A stretch of DNA of 64,000 nucleotides, from the NCBI RefSeq assembly GCF_021800405.1, contig NZ_CP084550.1, positions 2,604,001-2,668,000 of the forward strand, in the 5' to 3' direction. The notes below the pieces were generated by a model. It ran no database searches and was not told where the DNA came from. It worked only from the letters and a program-made list of their open reading frames with translations. The position numbers and the translations under genes were made by a program. How positions within the stretch are numbered: the stretch's first letter is position 1; the number at the start of each line of letters is the position of its first letter. The DNA is from Arthrobacter sp. FW306-07-I. Its GTDB lineage: Bacteria > Actinomycetota > Actinomycetes > Actinomycetales > Micrococcaceae. Below are positions 56,301 to 64,000 of the stretch, one piece after another.

Positions 56301-58084
56301 GCCTTTCCCGCCAGCCGCGCGAGTTCCCCGGCCTGGCCGGCAAGCCGCTGCGCGAGGTTGGGATTGTCCTCCGGCAGCCGCTGCAGGAACTTCTGCTGTT
56401 CATCCGTCAGCAGTTGTTGGCAGCGAGCCGCCAGGTCCTCACGGGCCTTGTCCGCCATGCGGCGCACCGCGTCCTCGCCGAACACGGCCTCGAGCAGGCG
56501 CTGGCCCACGACGGCGGTGCCGCCCGCGACACCGATCTCAAGACCAGTCAGTCCGGCCGTCATCGAAAACACCACGATCATCAGCGCGGCACCGAGCCCG
56601 TTGATGCCGAAGGACAACCACCGTGCCTGCGTGCGCCTGCCCTGCCCTTCCGTGCGGATCAGCTCCATTAACGCTTCCTGCCAGGCGCGGATTTCGGCTG
56701 CCGCGCGGTCGGCGAAGCCTGGGGCCGTGCCGGACAAATCCTCCCGGCCCAACAGCTGGCGGCCTGCCGGATCTGAACGCCAACGCTGGTCCGTGTCCTC
56801 TGCGGCATTGGCTGCTTCGTCGACGATCACCGCCTGCAGCCCGGTCTCAATGGCTGCTTCAACCCGGACCGCGGGCGCCGGTTCACCCCTAAAGAAGGCG
56901 CCCATGCGGTCCCTGAACCGGCCCACGTTCTGCTCAAGTGTCCGGAAGAATTCACCGGTGCCCACAAAGTCCTGCCAGCGCGCCAGCACTTCGCCGCGCA
57001 GCAGCGCTCCGTCCCTGGTGGCGTCGAGGATCCGGGTGGCCGCATCACCGTAGGCTGCCACGGCGTCCGCTTCGAGCCGTGCAGCTGCCCGTTCCTGTTC
57101 GCGGACTGCCTCCGCGATCTCCGTCATGCGCTGGGCCAGGGCGCGGACGGTGCCGTTCAGGGTCCGCCGGGCGACGTCGGCCCTGCCGGCGGCGTCAGCG
57201 GCCAGCGACGACAGCCATCCGCGCAGCTCGTCGACTGTTCCCGCGGGCAGCATGCCGCCCTGGTCCAGGGCGGTTTCCCGGATGACGAAGAGGCGGCTTC
57301 CGGAGAGTCCTTCGCGGTCGAGGAGTCCGCGAAGGTCCTGGCTCACTTCGGCCTCAGCGCCCTGGGGCACGCGGTCCAGCACCACCGCCACGGTGATGTC
57401 CCGGGAGGCGGCGTCCAGGAGGAGCTTCCAGGGAACGGCGTCCGCGTACCGATTGGCGGTGGTAACAAACACCCACAGGTCCGCCGCCGCCAGCAGCTGC
57501 CCTGCCAGCAGGCGGTTCTGGTCGGAAATGGAGTCGACATCCGGTGCGTCAAGGAGCGCGATGCCCGCCGGCACCGCCGGATCGGCCAGCAGGACCAGCG
57601 AGTCGACCGCGTTGTCCGGAGCGCCGGCCGGAGCCATGGGCACTGGACCGGCCGCCAGGGTGCCCCGGATCCGGCTCAGTCCCGGCAGGACGCGCTGGCC
57701 ATCAAACCAGCTTGCCTCAGCGGGGTTGTGCAGCAGGATGGGTTGGCGGGTGGTAGGACGGATGGCGCCGGCGCGGGTCACAGGGTGGCCCACGAGGCCA
57801 TTCACCAGGGTGGACTTTCCCGCTCCGGTGGAACCGCCGACGACGGCGAGCAGCGGGGCGTCCAGGCTGCGGTACCGGGGAAGGATGTAGTCATCCAGCT
57901 GGGCTCTCGCCGCGGACGTCTCCCGCCGCGCCTGCTCGGCACCCGGCAGGGCCAGCGGCAGCGCGACATCCTCCAGGCCGGCACGGACCTCTTCCAGCAG
58001 CGTCACCGCCGCCGCGGCCTGCGGCGCCGTCTGGGGGGCGCGGTCCGTCTGTGCGGACCGGTGGTAATCGTTGTGGGAGGTCAC
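56297..58084 (-). CDS. Dynamin-like GTPase (second of a pair)
   Basis: A ~595-residue GTPase. G1 is VVGGSTGAGKST (82-93), G3 LLDAPDVDS, and G4 is the VVLDRVPQG-like VLDRV. A long helical middle (about 250-470) and a hydrophobic segment near 490-530 (WLSFGINGLGAALMIVVF, then GLEIGVAGGTAVVG) suggest a membrane-bound dynamin form. The start is a GTG at 58084 (VTSHNDYH); longer frames are low-complexity. It is directly upstream of and overlaps the first GTPase. Confidence 0.85.
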   Translation of the reverse strand: MTSHNDYHRSAQTDRAPQTAPQAAAAVTLLEEVRAGLEDVALPLALPGAEQARRETSAARAQLDDYILPRYRSLDAPLLAVVGGSTGAGKSTLVNGLVGHPVTRAGAIRPTTRQPILLHNPAEASWFDGQRVLPGLSRIRGTLAAGPVPMAPAGAPDNAVDSLVLLADPAVPAGIALLDAPDVDSISDQNRLLAGQLLAAADLWVFVTTANRYADAVPWKLLLDAASRDITVAVVLDRVPQGAEAEVSQDLRGLLDREGLSGSRLFVIRETALDQGGMLPAGTVDELRGWLSSLAADAAGRADVARRTLNGTVRALAQRMTEIAEAVREQERAAARLEADAVAAYGDAATRILDATRDGALLRGEVLARWQDFVGTGEFFRTLEQNVGRFRDRMGAFFRGEPAPAVRVEAAIETGLQAVIVDEAANAAEDTDQRWRSDPAGRQLLGREDLSGTAPGFADRAAAEIRAWQEALMELIRTEGQGRRTQARWLSFGINGLGAALMIVVFSMTAGLTGLEIGVAGGTAVVGQRLLEAVFGEDAVRRMADKAREDLAARCQQLLTDEQQKFLQRLPEDNPNLAQRLAGQAGELARLAGKA

Positions 58085-58220
58085 AGCAACATCATGCCAG
58101 TTCAGTCCATTTGCCTGGCCTGCCGCGGCGCGTCGGCCAGGCTTGATCCGCGGCGGCGTGCGCTGTTCTACCGCAGACGTGATGGCGCGCCTTGGCCGTG
58201 CAGCCATAGTGGGGAAACAA

Positions 58221-58252
58221 AAATGGTCCCGGGCTGATGCCCGGGACCATTT
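58221..58252 (-). terminator. Terminator of the tRNA-Gln/tRNA-Glu transcript
   Basis: A perfect 14-bp stem (58221-58234 with 58239-58252), TGAT loop, then TTTTTGTTTC on the minus strand, just after tRNA-Glu. Confidence 0.92.
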
Positions 58253-58258
58253 CGATGG

Positions 58259-58331
58259 TGACCCCAGCGGGATTCGAACCCGCGTTACCGCCGTGAGAGG
58301 GCGGCGTACTAGGCCGCTATACGATGGGGCC
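58259..58331 (-). tRNA. tRNA-Glu (anticodon CTC)
   Basis: A 73-nt cloverleaf. The 7-bp acceptor is GGCCCCA/TGGGGTC with one G-T pair. The anticodon loop is CTCTCAC, giving CTC for GAG. T-arm GCGGGTTCGAATCCCGC is perfect. No CCA is encoded. gltX, which charges it, is at 61-63 kb. Confidence 0.97.
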
Positions 58332-58458
58332 GCGTACTTCCGGCAGCGTTTCCGCTGCTCAAGCTCAGTGAGTATTTCACACACTTCGCTCAGGTTTCAA
58401 ATCGGCGAACCGGGTGGAAACCTTCTGTTTGCGGCTGAAATCAGCCCTCAAACCAGAG

Positions 58459-58530
58459 CTGGGATACCAGGACTCGAACCTAGAATGACGGTACCAGAAA
58501 CCGTAGTGTTGCCAATTACACCATATCCCA
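58459..58530 (-). tRNA. tRNA-Gln (anticodon CTG)
   Basis: A 72-nt cloverleaf with acceptor TGGGATA/TATCCCA, anticodon loop TTCTGGT (CTG for CAG) and T-arm with GGTTCGAGTCC. No CCA encoded. Actinobacteria usually charge it indirectly through Glu-tRNA-Gln. Confidence 0.97.
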
Positions 58531-58832
58531 ATGATACTTTCGGGCCGGTTTTCAGGGCGTTTTCCCTGCTCCGTGCGCCTCAGCACGAGAAATTACTTTA
58601 CCTGAGACTTTCAGCTCGCACAAATCGACATCCCAAGCGCGCCCAGCCTCCCGCCAAAAGCATTCCGGCAAAACCCTTGCCCACCATCCAGCCGTGTGGT
58701 TACTCTCGAGTAAGTTACCCATCGGTAACAACCTCCCCGCCCTACCCATCGGGCACCCATGAGGAAAACGGGAACGCCTTACCAACCACGGTTCACACCG
58801 CCGGGCAGCGTCGTCCGGCGGAGAGATAGGAA
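58531..58832. other. Intergenic region with tandem palindromes
   Basis: This 302-bp gap lies between tRNA-Gln and the heptad-repeat gene and should hold both promoters. Two adjacent perfect inverted repeats occur: TTACT-CTCG-AGTAA (58700-58713) and GTTACC-CATC-GGTAAC (58714-58729), about 105 bp upstream of the gene. They look like an operator pair for a TetR-type regulator (inference). No coding signal. Confidence 0.6.
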
Positions 58833-60395
58833 GTGTCAGCGTTGACAACCCGCACAGCATCCATCGCAGCAGCCAGACCCAGACTCCGCTCCCAGTCCAT
58901 CGCGATCATCGCCCTGTCCCTTTTGTTGGCACTCTTTCTTGCCTTCTACACCTATCTCACAGGCCAGATCTCCAACGGTGCCGCCCAGCTCATGGATGGA
59001 GCGGAGCAGGCCGCTGCCGGAGCTGCCCAGCTCAAGGACGGTTCGGGCCAGTTGGCCACAGGCGCGGGCGCAGCCAACAAGGGAGCGGCGCAGGTGAGGG
59101 ACGGCGCCGGCAAAGTAAAGGACGGCAGCGCCGCGTTGAACGCGGGCGCGGCGGAACTGCAGACCGGCGCCGGGAAAATCTACTCCGGAGTCCGCGACCA
59201 GCTGGCGCCGGGGGTGGACAAGCTCCATGCCGGTACCACCAAACTGCAGAATGATGTCCTGAACAAACTCGTACCGGGCGTCTACCAGGTGGACGACGGC
59301 GCAAAGAAACTCCAGGCCGGCGCCGTGGCCCTTTCAGCGGCCCTGACCCCGACGGCCGCCGGAAACGCGCCGAACAATCTCGCCGACGGCGCCGGGCAGC
59401 TGGCTGCAGGCACGGACCAGCTGGCGGCGGGAGCCGGCCAACTGGATGCCGGCGCCGGCCGCCTCAGCGCCGGAACTGCGGCTCTGAAGAGCGGAACAGC
59501 CCAGTTGAAGGGTTACCCGGGTGCAGGCAACGATCCCACCAAGGGTGATGGGCTCGCTGCGCTCAGCCAGGGCCTCGACCAGCTTGAGGCGGCGGCGAAC
59601 GGTCCTCAGGGCCTGGTGCCGCTGGCAGTGATCAAGGACCAGATTGCCAAGCTGGCCGACGGCGGGCGCCGGGCCTACGCAGGGGCGGGCCAGCTCGATG
59701 CGGGTGCGGCGAAGCTGAACGACGGCGCCGCGCAGCTGAAGGCCGGAACGGACAAGCTGGGCACGGGAGCCGGCCAGTTGAACGACGGCGCAGGCCGGCT
59801 GAAGGCAGGCTTTGCCACCTTGGCCGAGAAACTCAATGCGACGGACCCGCAGAACCCGGGAGTGGTGCTGGGCACCACGATGCTGGCGGAGGGCACCACA
59901 AAAATCCGGGTTGGCATGGACGGGGTTCCGGGCGACCCGGACCGCCCCGGCCTGATCTACGCCGCCAACAGCCTGCAGGACGGCACCACCAAACTCAGCG
60001 CAGGAGTCAACGGCGATGGGGACCCCGCCAACCCTGGCCTGCTGGCCGGGACGCAGGCGCTCTCCGACGGCACGGTCACCCTAAGCAAGGGCACGGGCCA
60101 GCTGCAGTCCGGCTCCGCCCAGCTGGCCGACGGCACGGGAAAACTGGCTGACGGCAACGGCAAACTGGACGATGGATCGGGCAAACTCGCCGATGGCGCC
60201 GGCAAGCTGGCGGACGGCAACTCGAGGATCGCGGCCGGGACCGAGGAACTGCACACGAAGGTGGCGGCCGTATCGCCGTCGTCGTGGCTCAACAGCCCCG
60301 CGGTCGCGCTGCTGCTCGTGGCACTGCTGGTGGCTGCCGCCGTCGCCGCCTACCTGGTCCTTCGCCGACGGGCTGTCGGCCTGGAAACCGCCTGA
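58833..60395 (+). CDS. YhgE-like two-TM protein with long heptad repeats
   Basis: A 520-residue protein with an N-terminal transmembrane segment (about 22-42) and another near the C-terminus (about 489-511), so the middle lies outside the cytoplasm. The middle is ~440 residues of seven-residue Ala/Gly-rich units of the type DGA-x-x-L-x-x-G, with a few less regular inserts (around 225-250 and 355-390). This resembles the coiled-coil repeats of YhgE/Pip, but without their large domains. The start is GTG 58833 or TTG 58842; the AGGAAG site fits the TTG better. Function unknown; an extracellular stalk is inference. Confidence 0.85.
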   Translation: MSALTTRTASIAAARPRLRSQSIAIIALSLLLALFLAFYTYLTGQISNGAAQLMDGAEQAAAGAAQLKDGSGQLATGAGAANKGAAQVRDGAGKVKDGSAALNAGAAELQTGAGKIYSGVRDQLAPGVDKLHAGTTKLQNDVLNKLVPGVYQVDDGAKKLQAGAVALSAALTPTAAGNAPNNLADGAGQLAAGTDQLAAGAGQLDAGAGRLSAGTAALKSGTAQLKGYPGAGNDPTKGDGLAALSQGLDQLEAAANGPQGLVPLAVIKDQIAKLADGGRRAYAGAGQLDAGAAKLNDGAAQLKAGTDKLGTGAGQLNDGAGRLKAGFATLAEKLNATDPQNPGVVLGTTMLAEGTTKIRVGMDGVPGDPDRPGLIYAANSLQDGTTKLSAGVNGDGDPANPGLLAGTQALSDGTVTLSKGTGQLQSGSAQLADGTGKLADGNGKLDDGSGKLADGAGKLADGNSRIAAGTEELHTKVAAVSPSSWLNSPAVALLLVALLVAAAVAAYLVLRRRAVGLETA

Positions 60396-60414
60396 CGGCG
60401 GCCCGAACCGCACC

Positions 60415-60456
60415 TGCGGCGGCCGCAGTCCTTCGCGAAGGGCTGCGGCCGCCGCA
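60415..60456. terminator. Long GC hairpin between the repeat protein and the HAD gene
   Basis: A long near-perfect stem (14-bp perfect outer part 60415-60428 with 60443-60456, extended inwards) between the convergent genes. No T-run on either side, so termination strength is uncertain. Confidence 0.55.
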
Positions 60457-60475
60457 CAGGCCCTGTGCAGCAGGC

Positions 60476-61213
60476 CTACTGCAACAGCTGGTTCAGGGAA
60501 GCCACCATGCCACCGTCGAAATCCTCTACGACCTCGCCCGAGCGGTTGAGCCACACGCCCACCAACCCTGCCGCCGTGGAGCCCTCCGCGTCCAGCAGCC
60601 GGTTGTCGCCCACGTAAAGCGTCTCAGCGGGGGCGGTTCCCAGCAGCCGGACGCCTTCCAGGTACATTGCCGGATGCGGCTTGGCCACGCCAAGGGTGTC
60701 GGTACCCACCAGATGGGTGACCCGTTCAAGTCCGGCCCCGTCCAGCTTGGCCCGCTGGTAGTCGTGCACGTTGTTGCTCACGGCACCGTAAGGAATGCCC
60801 GCCGCGTCCAGGACATCCAGCAGCGGCAGCACGTCCGGAAACGGTTTGACGTACGCAGGCTGCTTCTCCATATAGGCACTCAGCCATCGGTGCGATTCCT
60901 CACCATCGGCAAGTTCCACTCCGAAGTGCCCCAACGCGGCCCGCCCCCGGAGCAGGCGCTGTTCATTGAACGTCAGCTCCCCCGCAAGGTAGCGGTCGTA
61001 GTAGTGCGTGGTTTCGTGGGTGAAGATACGCCCGAAGCGTTCCCATCCGGCCTGGTCCAGGCCTGGCAGGAGGTGTTCACTGACCTCCCGCAGGGCGGTG
61101 GTCATGGAGTACTCAAGGTCCACCAGGGTGTCATCAATGTCGAACAGGACGCCCCGGATAACCCCGAACGGTGTGGTCAGCGCGGCGGCATGTGCCTGGC
61201 TGGGAGCGGACAT
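60476..61213 (-). CDS. HAD-family hydrolase
   Basis: A 245-residue HAD phosphatase. Motif I is VLFDIDDTLVD with the Asp nucleophile, motif II AVSNN, motif III VAKPHP and motif IV VGDNRLLDAEG. The cap is helical (C1-type). Substrate not predictable; distant similarity to phosphoglycolate-type phosphatases. The start overlaps the gltX stop (TGATG). Confidence 0.9.
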   Translation of the reverse strand: MSAPSQAHAAALTTPFGVIRGVLFDIDDTLVDLEYSMTTALREVSEHLLPGLDQAGWERFGRIFTHETTHYYDRYLAGELTFNEQRLLRGRAALGHFGVELADGEESHRWLSAYMEKQPAYVKPFPDVLPLLDVLDAAGIPYGAVSNNVHDYQRAKLDGAGLERVTHLVGTDTLGVAKPHPAMYLEGVRLLGTAPAETLYVGDNRLLDAEGSTAAGLVGVWLNRSGEVVEDFDGGMVASLNQLLQ

Positions 61214-62727
61214 CAGCCGCGGAAGGCGCGGAGCCGGCGCAGCGAAGACTCCTTGCCCAGGATCACCATGGACTCAAACAGCGGCGGCGACACGCGGCGG
61301 CCGGAAACAGCCGTCCGCACGGGGCCGAAGGCCAGCCGCGGCTTGATGCCCATGTCCTCCACCAAGGCCTGCTTGAGGGCAGCCTGGATGTCCTCCGCCG
61401 TCCAGTCAGCCAGCGGTTCGAGGGCGGCGATGGCGGCATCCAGCACCTCGGGAAGGTTGGCCGGAAGGCCCTTGCGCGCGTCATCGGCGATATCGATGGC
61501 GTCGTCCGCCTTGAACAGGAACGCCAGCATCTCCGGCGCCTCGCCCAGCAGGGTGATGCGCTCCTGGATCAGGGGTGCGGCTTCGGTGAGGATCTCTTCC
61601 TCGCGGTCGGTCAGGATCTCCCCCACCAGGCCTGCCTCGCGCAGGTAGTGCGCCACGCGGTCGCGGAACACCTTGGGCTCAAGCATGCGAACGTGGGTGC
61701 CGTTGATGGCTTCGGCCTTCTTCAGGTCGAAGCGCGCGGGGTTGCCCAGGACGTCGTGGATGTCGAAGTGCTCAACGAGCTGCTCCACCGTGAAGATGTC
61801 CTCGTCGGCGCTGAGCGACCAGCCCAGCAGGGACAGGTAGTTCAGCAGCCCTTCGGGGATAAAGCCCCGCTCGCGGTGCAGGAAGAGGCTGGACTCGGGG
61901 TCGCGTTTGGAGAGCTTCTTATTGCCCTGTCCCATGACGTAGGGCAGGTGGCCGAACTCCGGCATGTACTCGGCAACGCCAATGGCGTACAGCGCCCGGT
62001 AGAGAGCCACCTGGCGTGGCGTGGAGCTGAGCAGGTCCTCGCCCCGCAGCACGTGGGTGATGCCCATCAGCGCGTCATCCACGGGGTTGACCAGGGTGTA
62101 CAGCGGCGCGCCGTTGGCCCGCACCACCGCGAAGTCGGGCACGGATCCGGCCTTGAAGGTGATCTCGCCTCGCACCAGGTCATTGAACGTAATGTCCTCA
62201 TCCGGCATGCGCAGGCGGAGGACAGCCTGCCGGCCCTCCGCCCGGTACTGGGCCAGCTGCTCCTCGGTCAGGTGCCGGTCAAAGCCGTCGTAGCCAAGCT
62301 TCGGGTCCCGGCCCGCGGCACGGTGGCGTGCCTCGATCTCCTCCGGAGTGGAGAAGGACTCGTAGATGAACCCGCCCTCATGCAGCCGCTTGATGACGTC
62401 CTGGTAGATGTCGCCGCGCTGGGACTGACGGTAGGGCTCGTGCGGGCCGCCCACCTCAACGCCCTCGTCCCAGTCGATGCCAAGCCACTTCAGCGCATCC
62501 AGCAGCTGGTGGTAGCTTTCCTCGCTGTCCCGTGCCGCGTCAGTATCCTCGATCCGGAAGACCAGCGTGCCCTTGGTGTGGCGAGCGTAGGCCCAGTTGA
62601 ACAGGGCAGTGCGGATCAGTCCGACGTGCGGGGTTCCCGTGGGTGAAGGGCAGAAACGGACCCGGACGGGCGTTTCGGCGGTGACGGGCGGGATGGAGGC
62701 GGCAGGTGACGAAGAAGCGATACTCAT
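61213..62727 (-). CDS. gltX: Glutamyl-tRNA synthetase GltX
   Basis: Charges tRNA-Glu (and probably tRNA-Gln, non-discriminating). The 504-residue class I enzyme has SPTGTPHVG (the HIGH motif) and NKKLSKRD (the KMSKS motif). [11 protein letters not shown] is conserved. The N-terminus has a 20-residue Ser/Ala-rich tail. It lies near tRNA-Glu and tRNA-Gln and upstream of the HAD gene. Confidence 0.96.
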   Translation of the reverse strand: MSIASSSPAASIPPVTAETPVRVRFCPSPTGTPHVGLIRTALFNWAYARHTKGTLVFRIEDTDAARDSEESYHQLLDALKWLGIDWDEGVEVGGPHEPYRQSQRGDIYQDVIKRLHEGGFIYESFSTPEEIEARHRAAGRDPKLGYDGFDRHLTEEQLAQYRAEGRQAVLRLRMPDEDITFNDLVRGEITFKAGSVPDFAVVRANGAPLYTLVNPVDDALMGITHVLRGEDLLSSTPRQVALYRALYAIGVAEYMPEFGHLPYVMGQGNKKLSKRDPESSLFLHRERGFIPEGLLNYLSLLGWSLSADEDIFTVEQLVEHFDIHDVLGNPARFDLKKAEAINGTHVRMLEPKVFRDRVAHYLREAGLVGEILTDREEEILTEAAPLIQERITLLGEAPEMLAFLFKADDAIDIADDARKGLPANLPEVLDAAIAALEPLADWTAEDIQAALKQALVEDMGIKPRLAFGPVRTAVSGRRVSPPLFESMVILGKESSLRRLRAFRG

Positions 62728-62807
62728 AGTGGCTTCAACTTTACCCGCCTGGCCGGGCCCGGCCTTCCGCCCGGCAAGACCCTGGCAGGCCGGGGCCCGG
62801 GAGGGCG

Positions 62808-63584
62808 CTAGCGGCGGACGATGGGGTTGGACAGGCGCCCGATGCCCTCGATTTCCACCTCGAACCGGTCACCTTCCTTGACCAGGCCGACGCCCGCGGG
62901 CGTCCCGGTCATAATGACATCGCCAGGCAGCAGGGTGAAGGCCTGCGACACCAGCGACACCAGCTCGCGTACGCCGCGGATCATCTGGCTGGTGCTGCCA
63001 TCCTGGCGCACCTCGCCGTTCAGCCTGCCAGTAATCTGCAGGTCCTCCGTGTCCAGGTCGGTCTCGATCCACGGTCCCAGCGGGGCGGAGGTATCGAAGC
63101 CCTTGGCACGGGTCCACTGCAGGTCGGTCTTCTGGACGTCACGCGCGGTGAGGTCGTTGCCGCAGGTGTAGCCAAAGATGACGTCGTCCACACGCTCTTC
63201 CGGCACGTCCTTGCAGATGCGGCCGATCACCACGCAGAGTTCCGCTTCGAAGGAGACCTCTTCGGAAAACTCGGGCAGCACCACGGGATCATTAGGGCCC
63301 ACGACAGCCGTGTTGGGCTTGAGGAACAGCAGCGGCTGGGCCGGCACTTCGTTGCCCAGCTCCTTGGCGTGCTCCACGAAGTTCCGGCCCACGCCGATCA
63401 CCTTGCTTCGGGGAATGATGGGCGCCAGCAGCCGGACGTCCTCCAGCTTGTGGCGCACGGAGGTGCGCTCCACGCCGTTGAAGAAGGGGTCGCCGTGGAT
63501 GACAGTGATTTCCTCACTGCCGGGTTCACCTTCCACGACGCCGTACAGGGGATCGGAATCGACTACAAACCTGGCAATACGCAT
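62808..63584 (-). CDS. Fumarylacetoacetate hydrolase-family protein
   Basis: A 258-residue FAA-hydrolase-fold enzyme. The metal-binding Glu/Glu/Asp set is visible in [12 protein letters not shown] and the CGNDLTARD strand. [14 protein letters not shown] and [15 protein letters not shown] are family matches. Substrate may be an acylpyruvate or 2-oxo-hept-ene-dioate; unproven. It is a single gene next to gltX, the usual actinobacterial order. Confidence 0.9.
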   Translation of the reverse strand: MRIARFVVDSDPLYGVVEGEPGSEEITVIHGDPFFNGVERTSVRHKLEDVRLLAPIIPRSKVIGVGRNFVEHAKELGNEVPAQPLLFLKPNTAVVGPNDPVVLPEFSEEVSFEAELCVVIGRICKDVPEERVDDVIFGYTCGNDLTARDVQKTDLQWTRAKGFDTSAPLGPWIETDLDTEDLQITGRLNGEVRQDGSTSQMIRGVRELVSLVSQAFTLLPGDVIMTGTPAGVGLVKEGDRFEVEIEGIGRLSNPIVRR

Positions 63585-63589
63585 GGCTC

Positions 63590-64000
63590 CTACCCTACCG
63601 TCCCGCCGCCGTCGTCCTTCCCGCCATTCCCGCCGCGGAGGTAGGAAAGCTGCGCCGCCACGGACAGTTCCGCAGCACGCCGGACGGAGGGCCCGACGTC
63701 GGCATAGACGGCGTCAGCCACTTCCCCTGCGGACGCGTCCCGGCCCAGCCGGTGGAGCGCAGCGCGGATCTGCGCCAGCCGCTCCTCCCTGTGCGTCCGG
63801 TAGTCGCGGACGATGCCTTCAAGGGACGGCAGCACCGGACCGTGCGCCGGCAGGACGGTTGCAGGGCCCAGCGCAGCCAACCGGTCCAGGGACGCGAGGT
63901 AGTCACCCAGTGTGCCGTCCGGGTAGTCCAGGACGGTGGTTCCCCGGCCCAGGACGGTATCGCCGGTCAGCACTGCACCGGATTCCCCGTCCGCCGGCAG
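63590..64000 (-). CDS. MBL-fold metallo-hydrolase, 5' truncated
   Basis: C-terminal ~135 residues of a metallo-beta-lactamase-fold hydrolase of the LACTB2/glyoxalase-II-like group. The frame runs to the window edge. LTGDTVLGRG carries the metal Asp, VLPAHGPVLP the last His, and the tail (HREERLAQIRAALHRLGRDASAGEVADAV) is the winged-helix cap of the family. The catalytic HxHxDH lies outside the window. It follows the FAA-hydrolase gene (5 bp). Confidence 0.85.
   Translation of the reverse strand: MPADGESGAVLTGDTVLGRGTTVLDYPDGTLGDYLASLDRLAALGPATVLPAHGPVLPSLEGIVRDYRTHREERLAQIRAALHRLGRDASAGEVADAVYADVGPSVRRAAELSVAAQLSYLRGGNGGKDDGGGTVG

Noticed and set aside
58833..60395. Heptad-repeat region as a DNA satellite or CRISPR
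   Set aside because: The repeats are conserved at protein level but varied in DNA, with no spacers.

Overview
This window is a high-GC actinobacterial chromosome segment, most like Arthrobacter/Pseudarthrobacter (Micrococcaceae). I base that on GC-rich codon use with many GTG/TTG starts, on the gene order, on family proteins typical of actinobacteria (DUF3145, DUF2469, DUF3515, an IclR regulator divergent from leuCD), and on an olefin cluster with an OleB-OleC fusion as in Micrococcus luteus. The placement is from reading and memory of families, not from a database search. Most of the window is conserved housekeeping sequence on the minus strand, interrupted by a few accessory islands.

Layout. 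1-2.4 kb: end of the fatty-acid synthesis operon (fabH partial, acpP, fabF). 2.4-13 kb: DUF3145 gene, then (read leftwards from 12.9 kb) rpsP-khpA-rimM-trmD-rplS-lepB-lepB-rnhB-DUF2469-yraN-comM-dprA-xerC, which covers ribosome assembly, protein export and DNA uptake/recombination. 13-18.6 kb: a small unknown protein, a two-domain VOC protein, an amidohydrolase, a TPP riboswitch with thiC, and an alpha/beta hydrolase. 18.6-31 kb: the ffh...amtB-glnK...ftsY-smc block, broken up by zwf, an intact IS481-family element and an MFS transporter; glnD, usual next to glnK, is not here. 31.3-35.9 kb: oleA-oleBC-oleD, a complete head-to-head long-chain olefin pathway, lies between smc and mutM. 36-46 kb: mutM, rnc, rpmF, DUF177, coaD, an aminotransferase plus spermidine-synthase-like pair, rsmD, recG, a DAK2-domain protein and thiL. 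46-54 kb: DUF3515 lipoprotein, ddl, gpsA, plsC, murA, leuD, leuC and the divergent IclR regulator. 54-64 kb: DUF1697 protein, two overlapping membrane GTPases, tRNA-Glu and tRNA-Gln, a two-TM heptad-repeat protein, a HAD hydrolase, gltX, an FAA-hydrolase-family protein and a truncated MBL hydrolase.

How the genes connect. The olefin genes should draw acyl chains from the Fab/ACP system at the left edge: OleA condenses two acyl chains, OleD reduces the product, OleC makes a beta-lactone and OleB decarboxylates it to a cis-alkene. Ffh, FtsY and the two signal peptidases form the export route. ThiC and ThiL both belong to thiamine synthesis. GlnK-AmtB control ammonium uptake.

The most interesting observations are: a perfect 16-bp terminator-like hairpin inside the first codons of the second lepB; a DUF177 gene whose conserved N-terminus can only be reached from an ATT start; an IS481 element inserted at a CTAG exactly at the glnK stop codon, so that target DNA supplies its transposase stop; the oleA-BC-D cluster inside a housekeeping block; and a two-TM heptad-repeat protein behind tandem palindromes.
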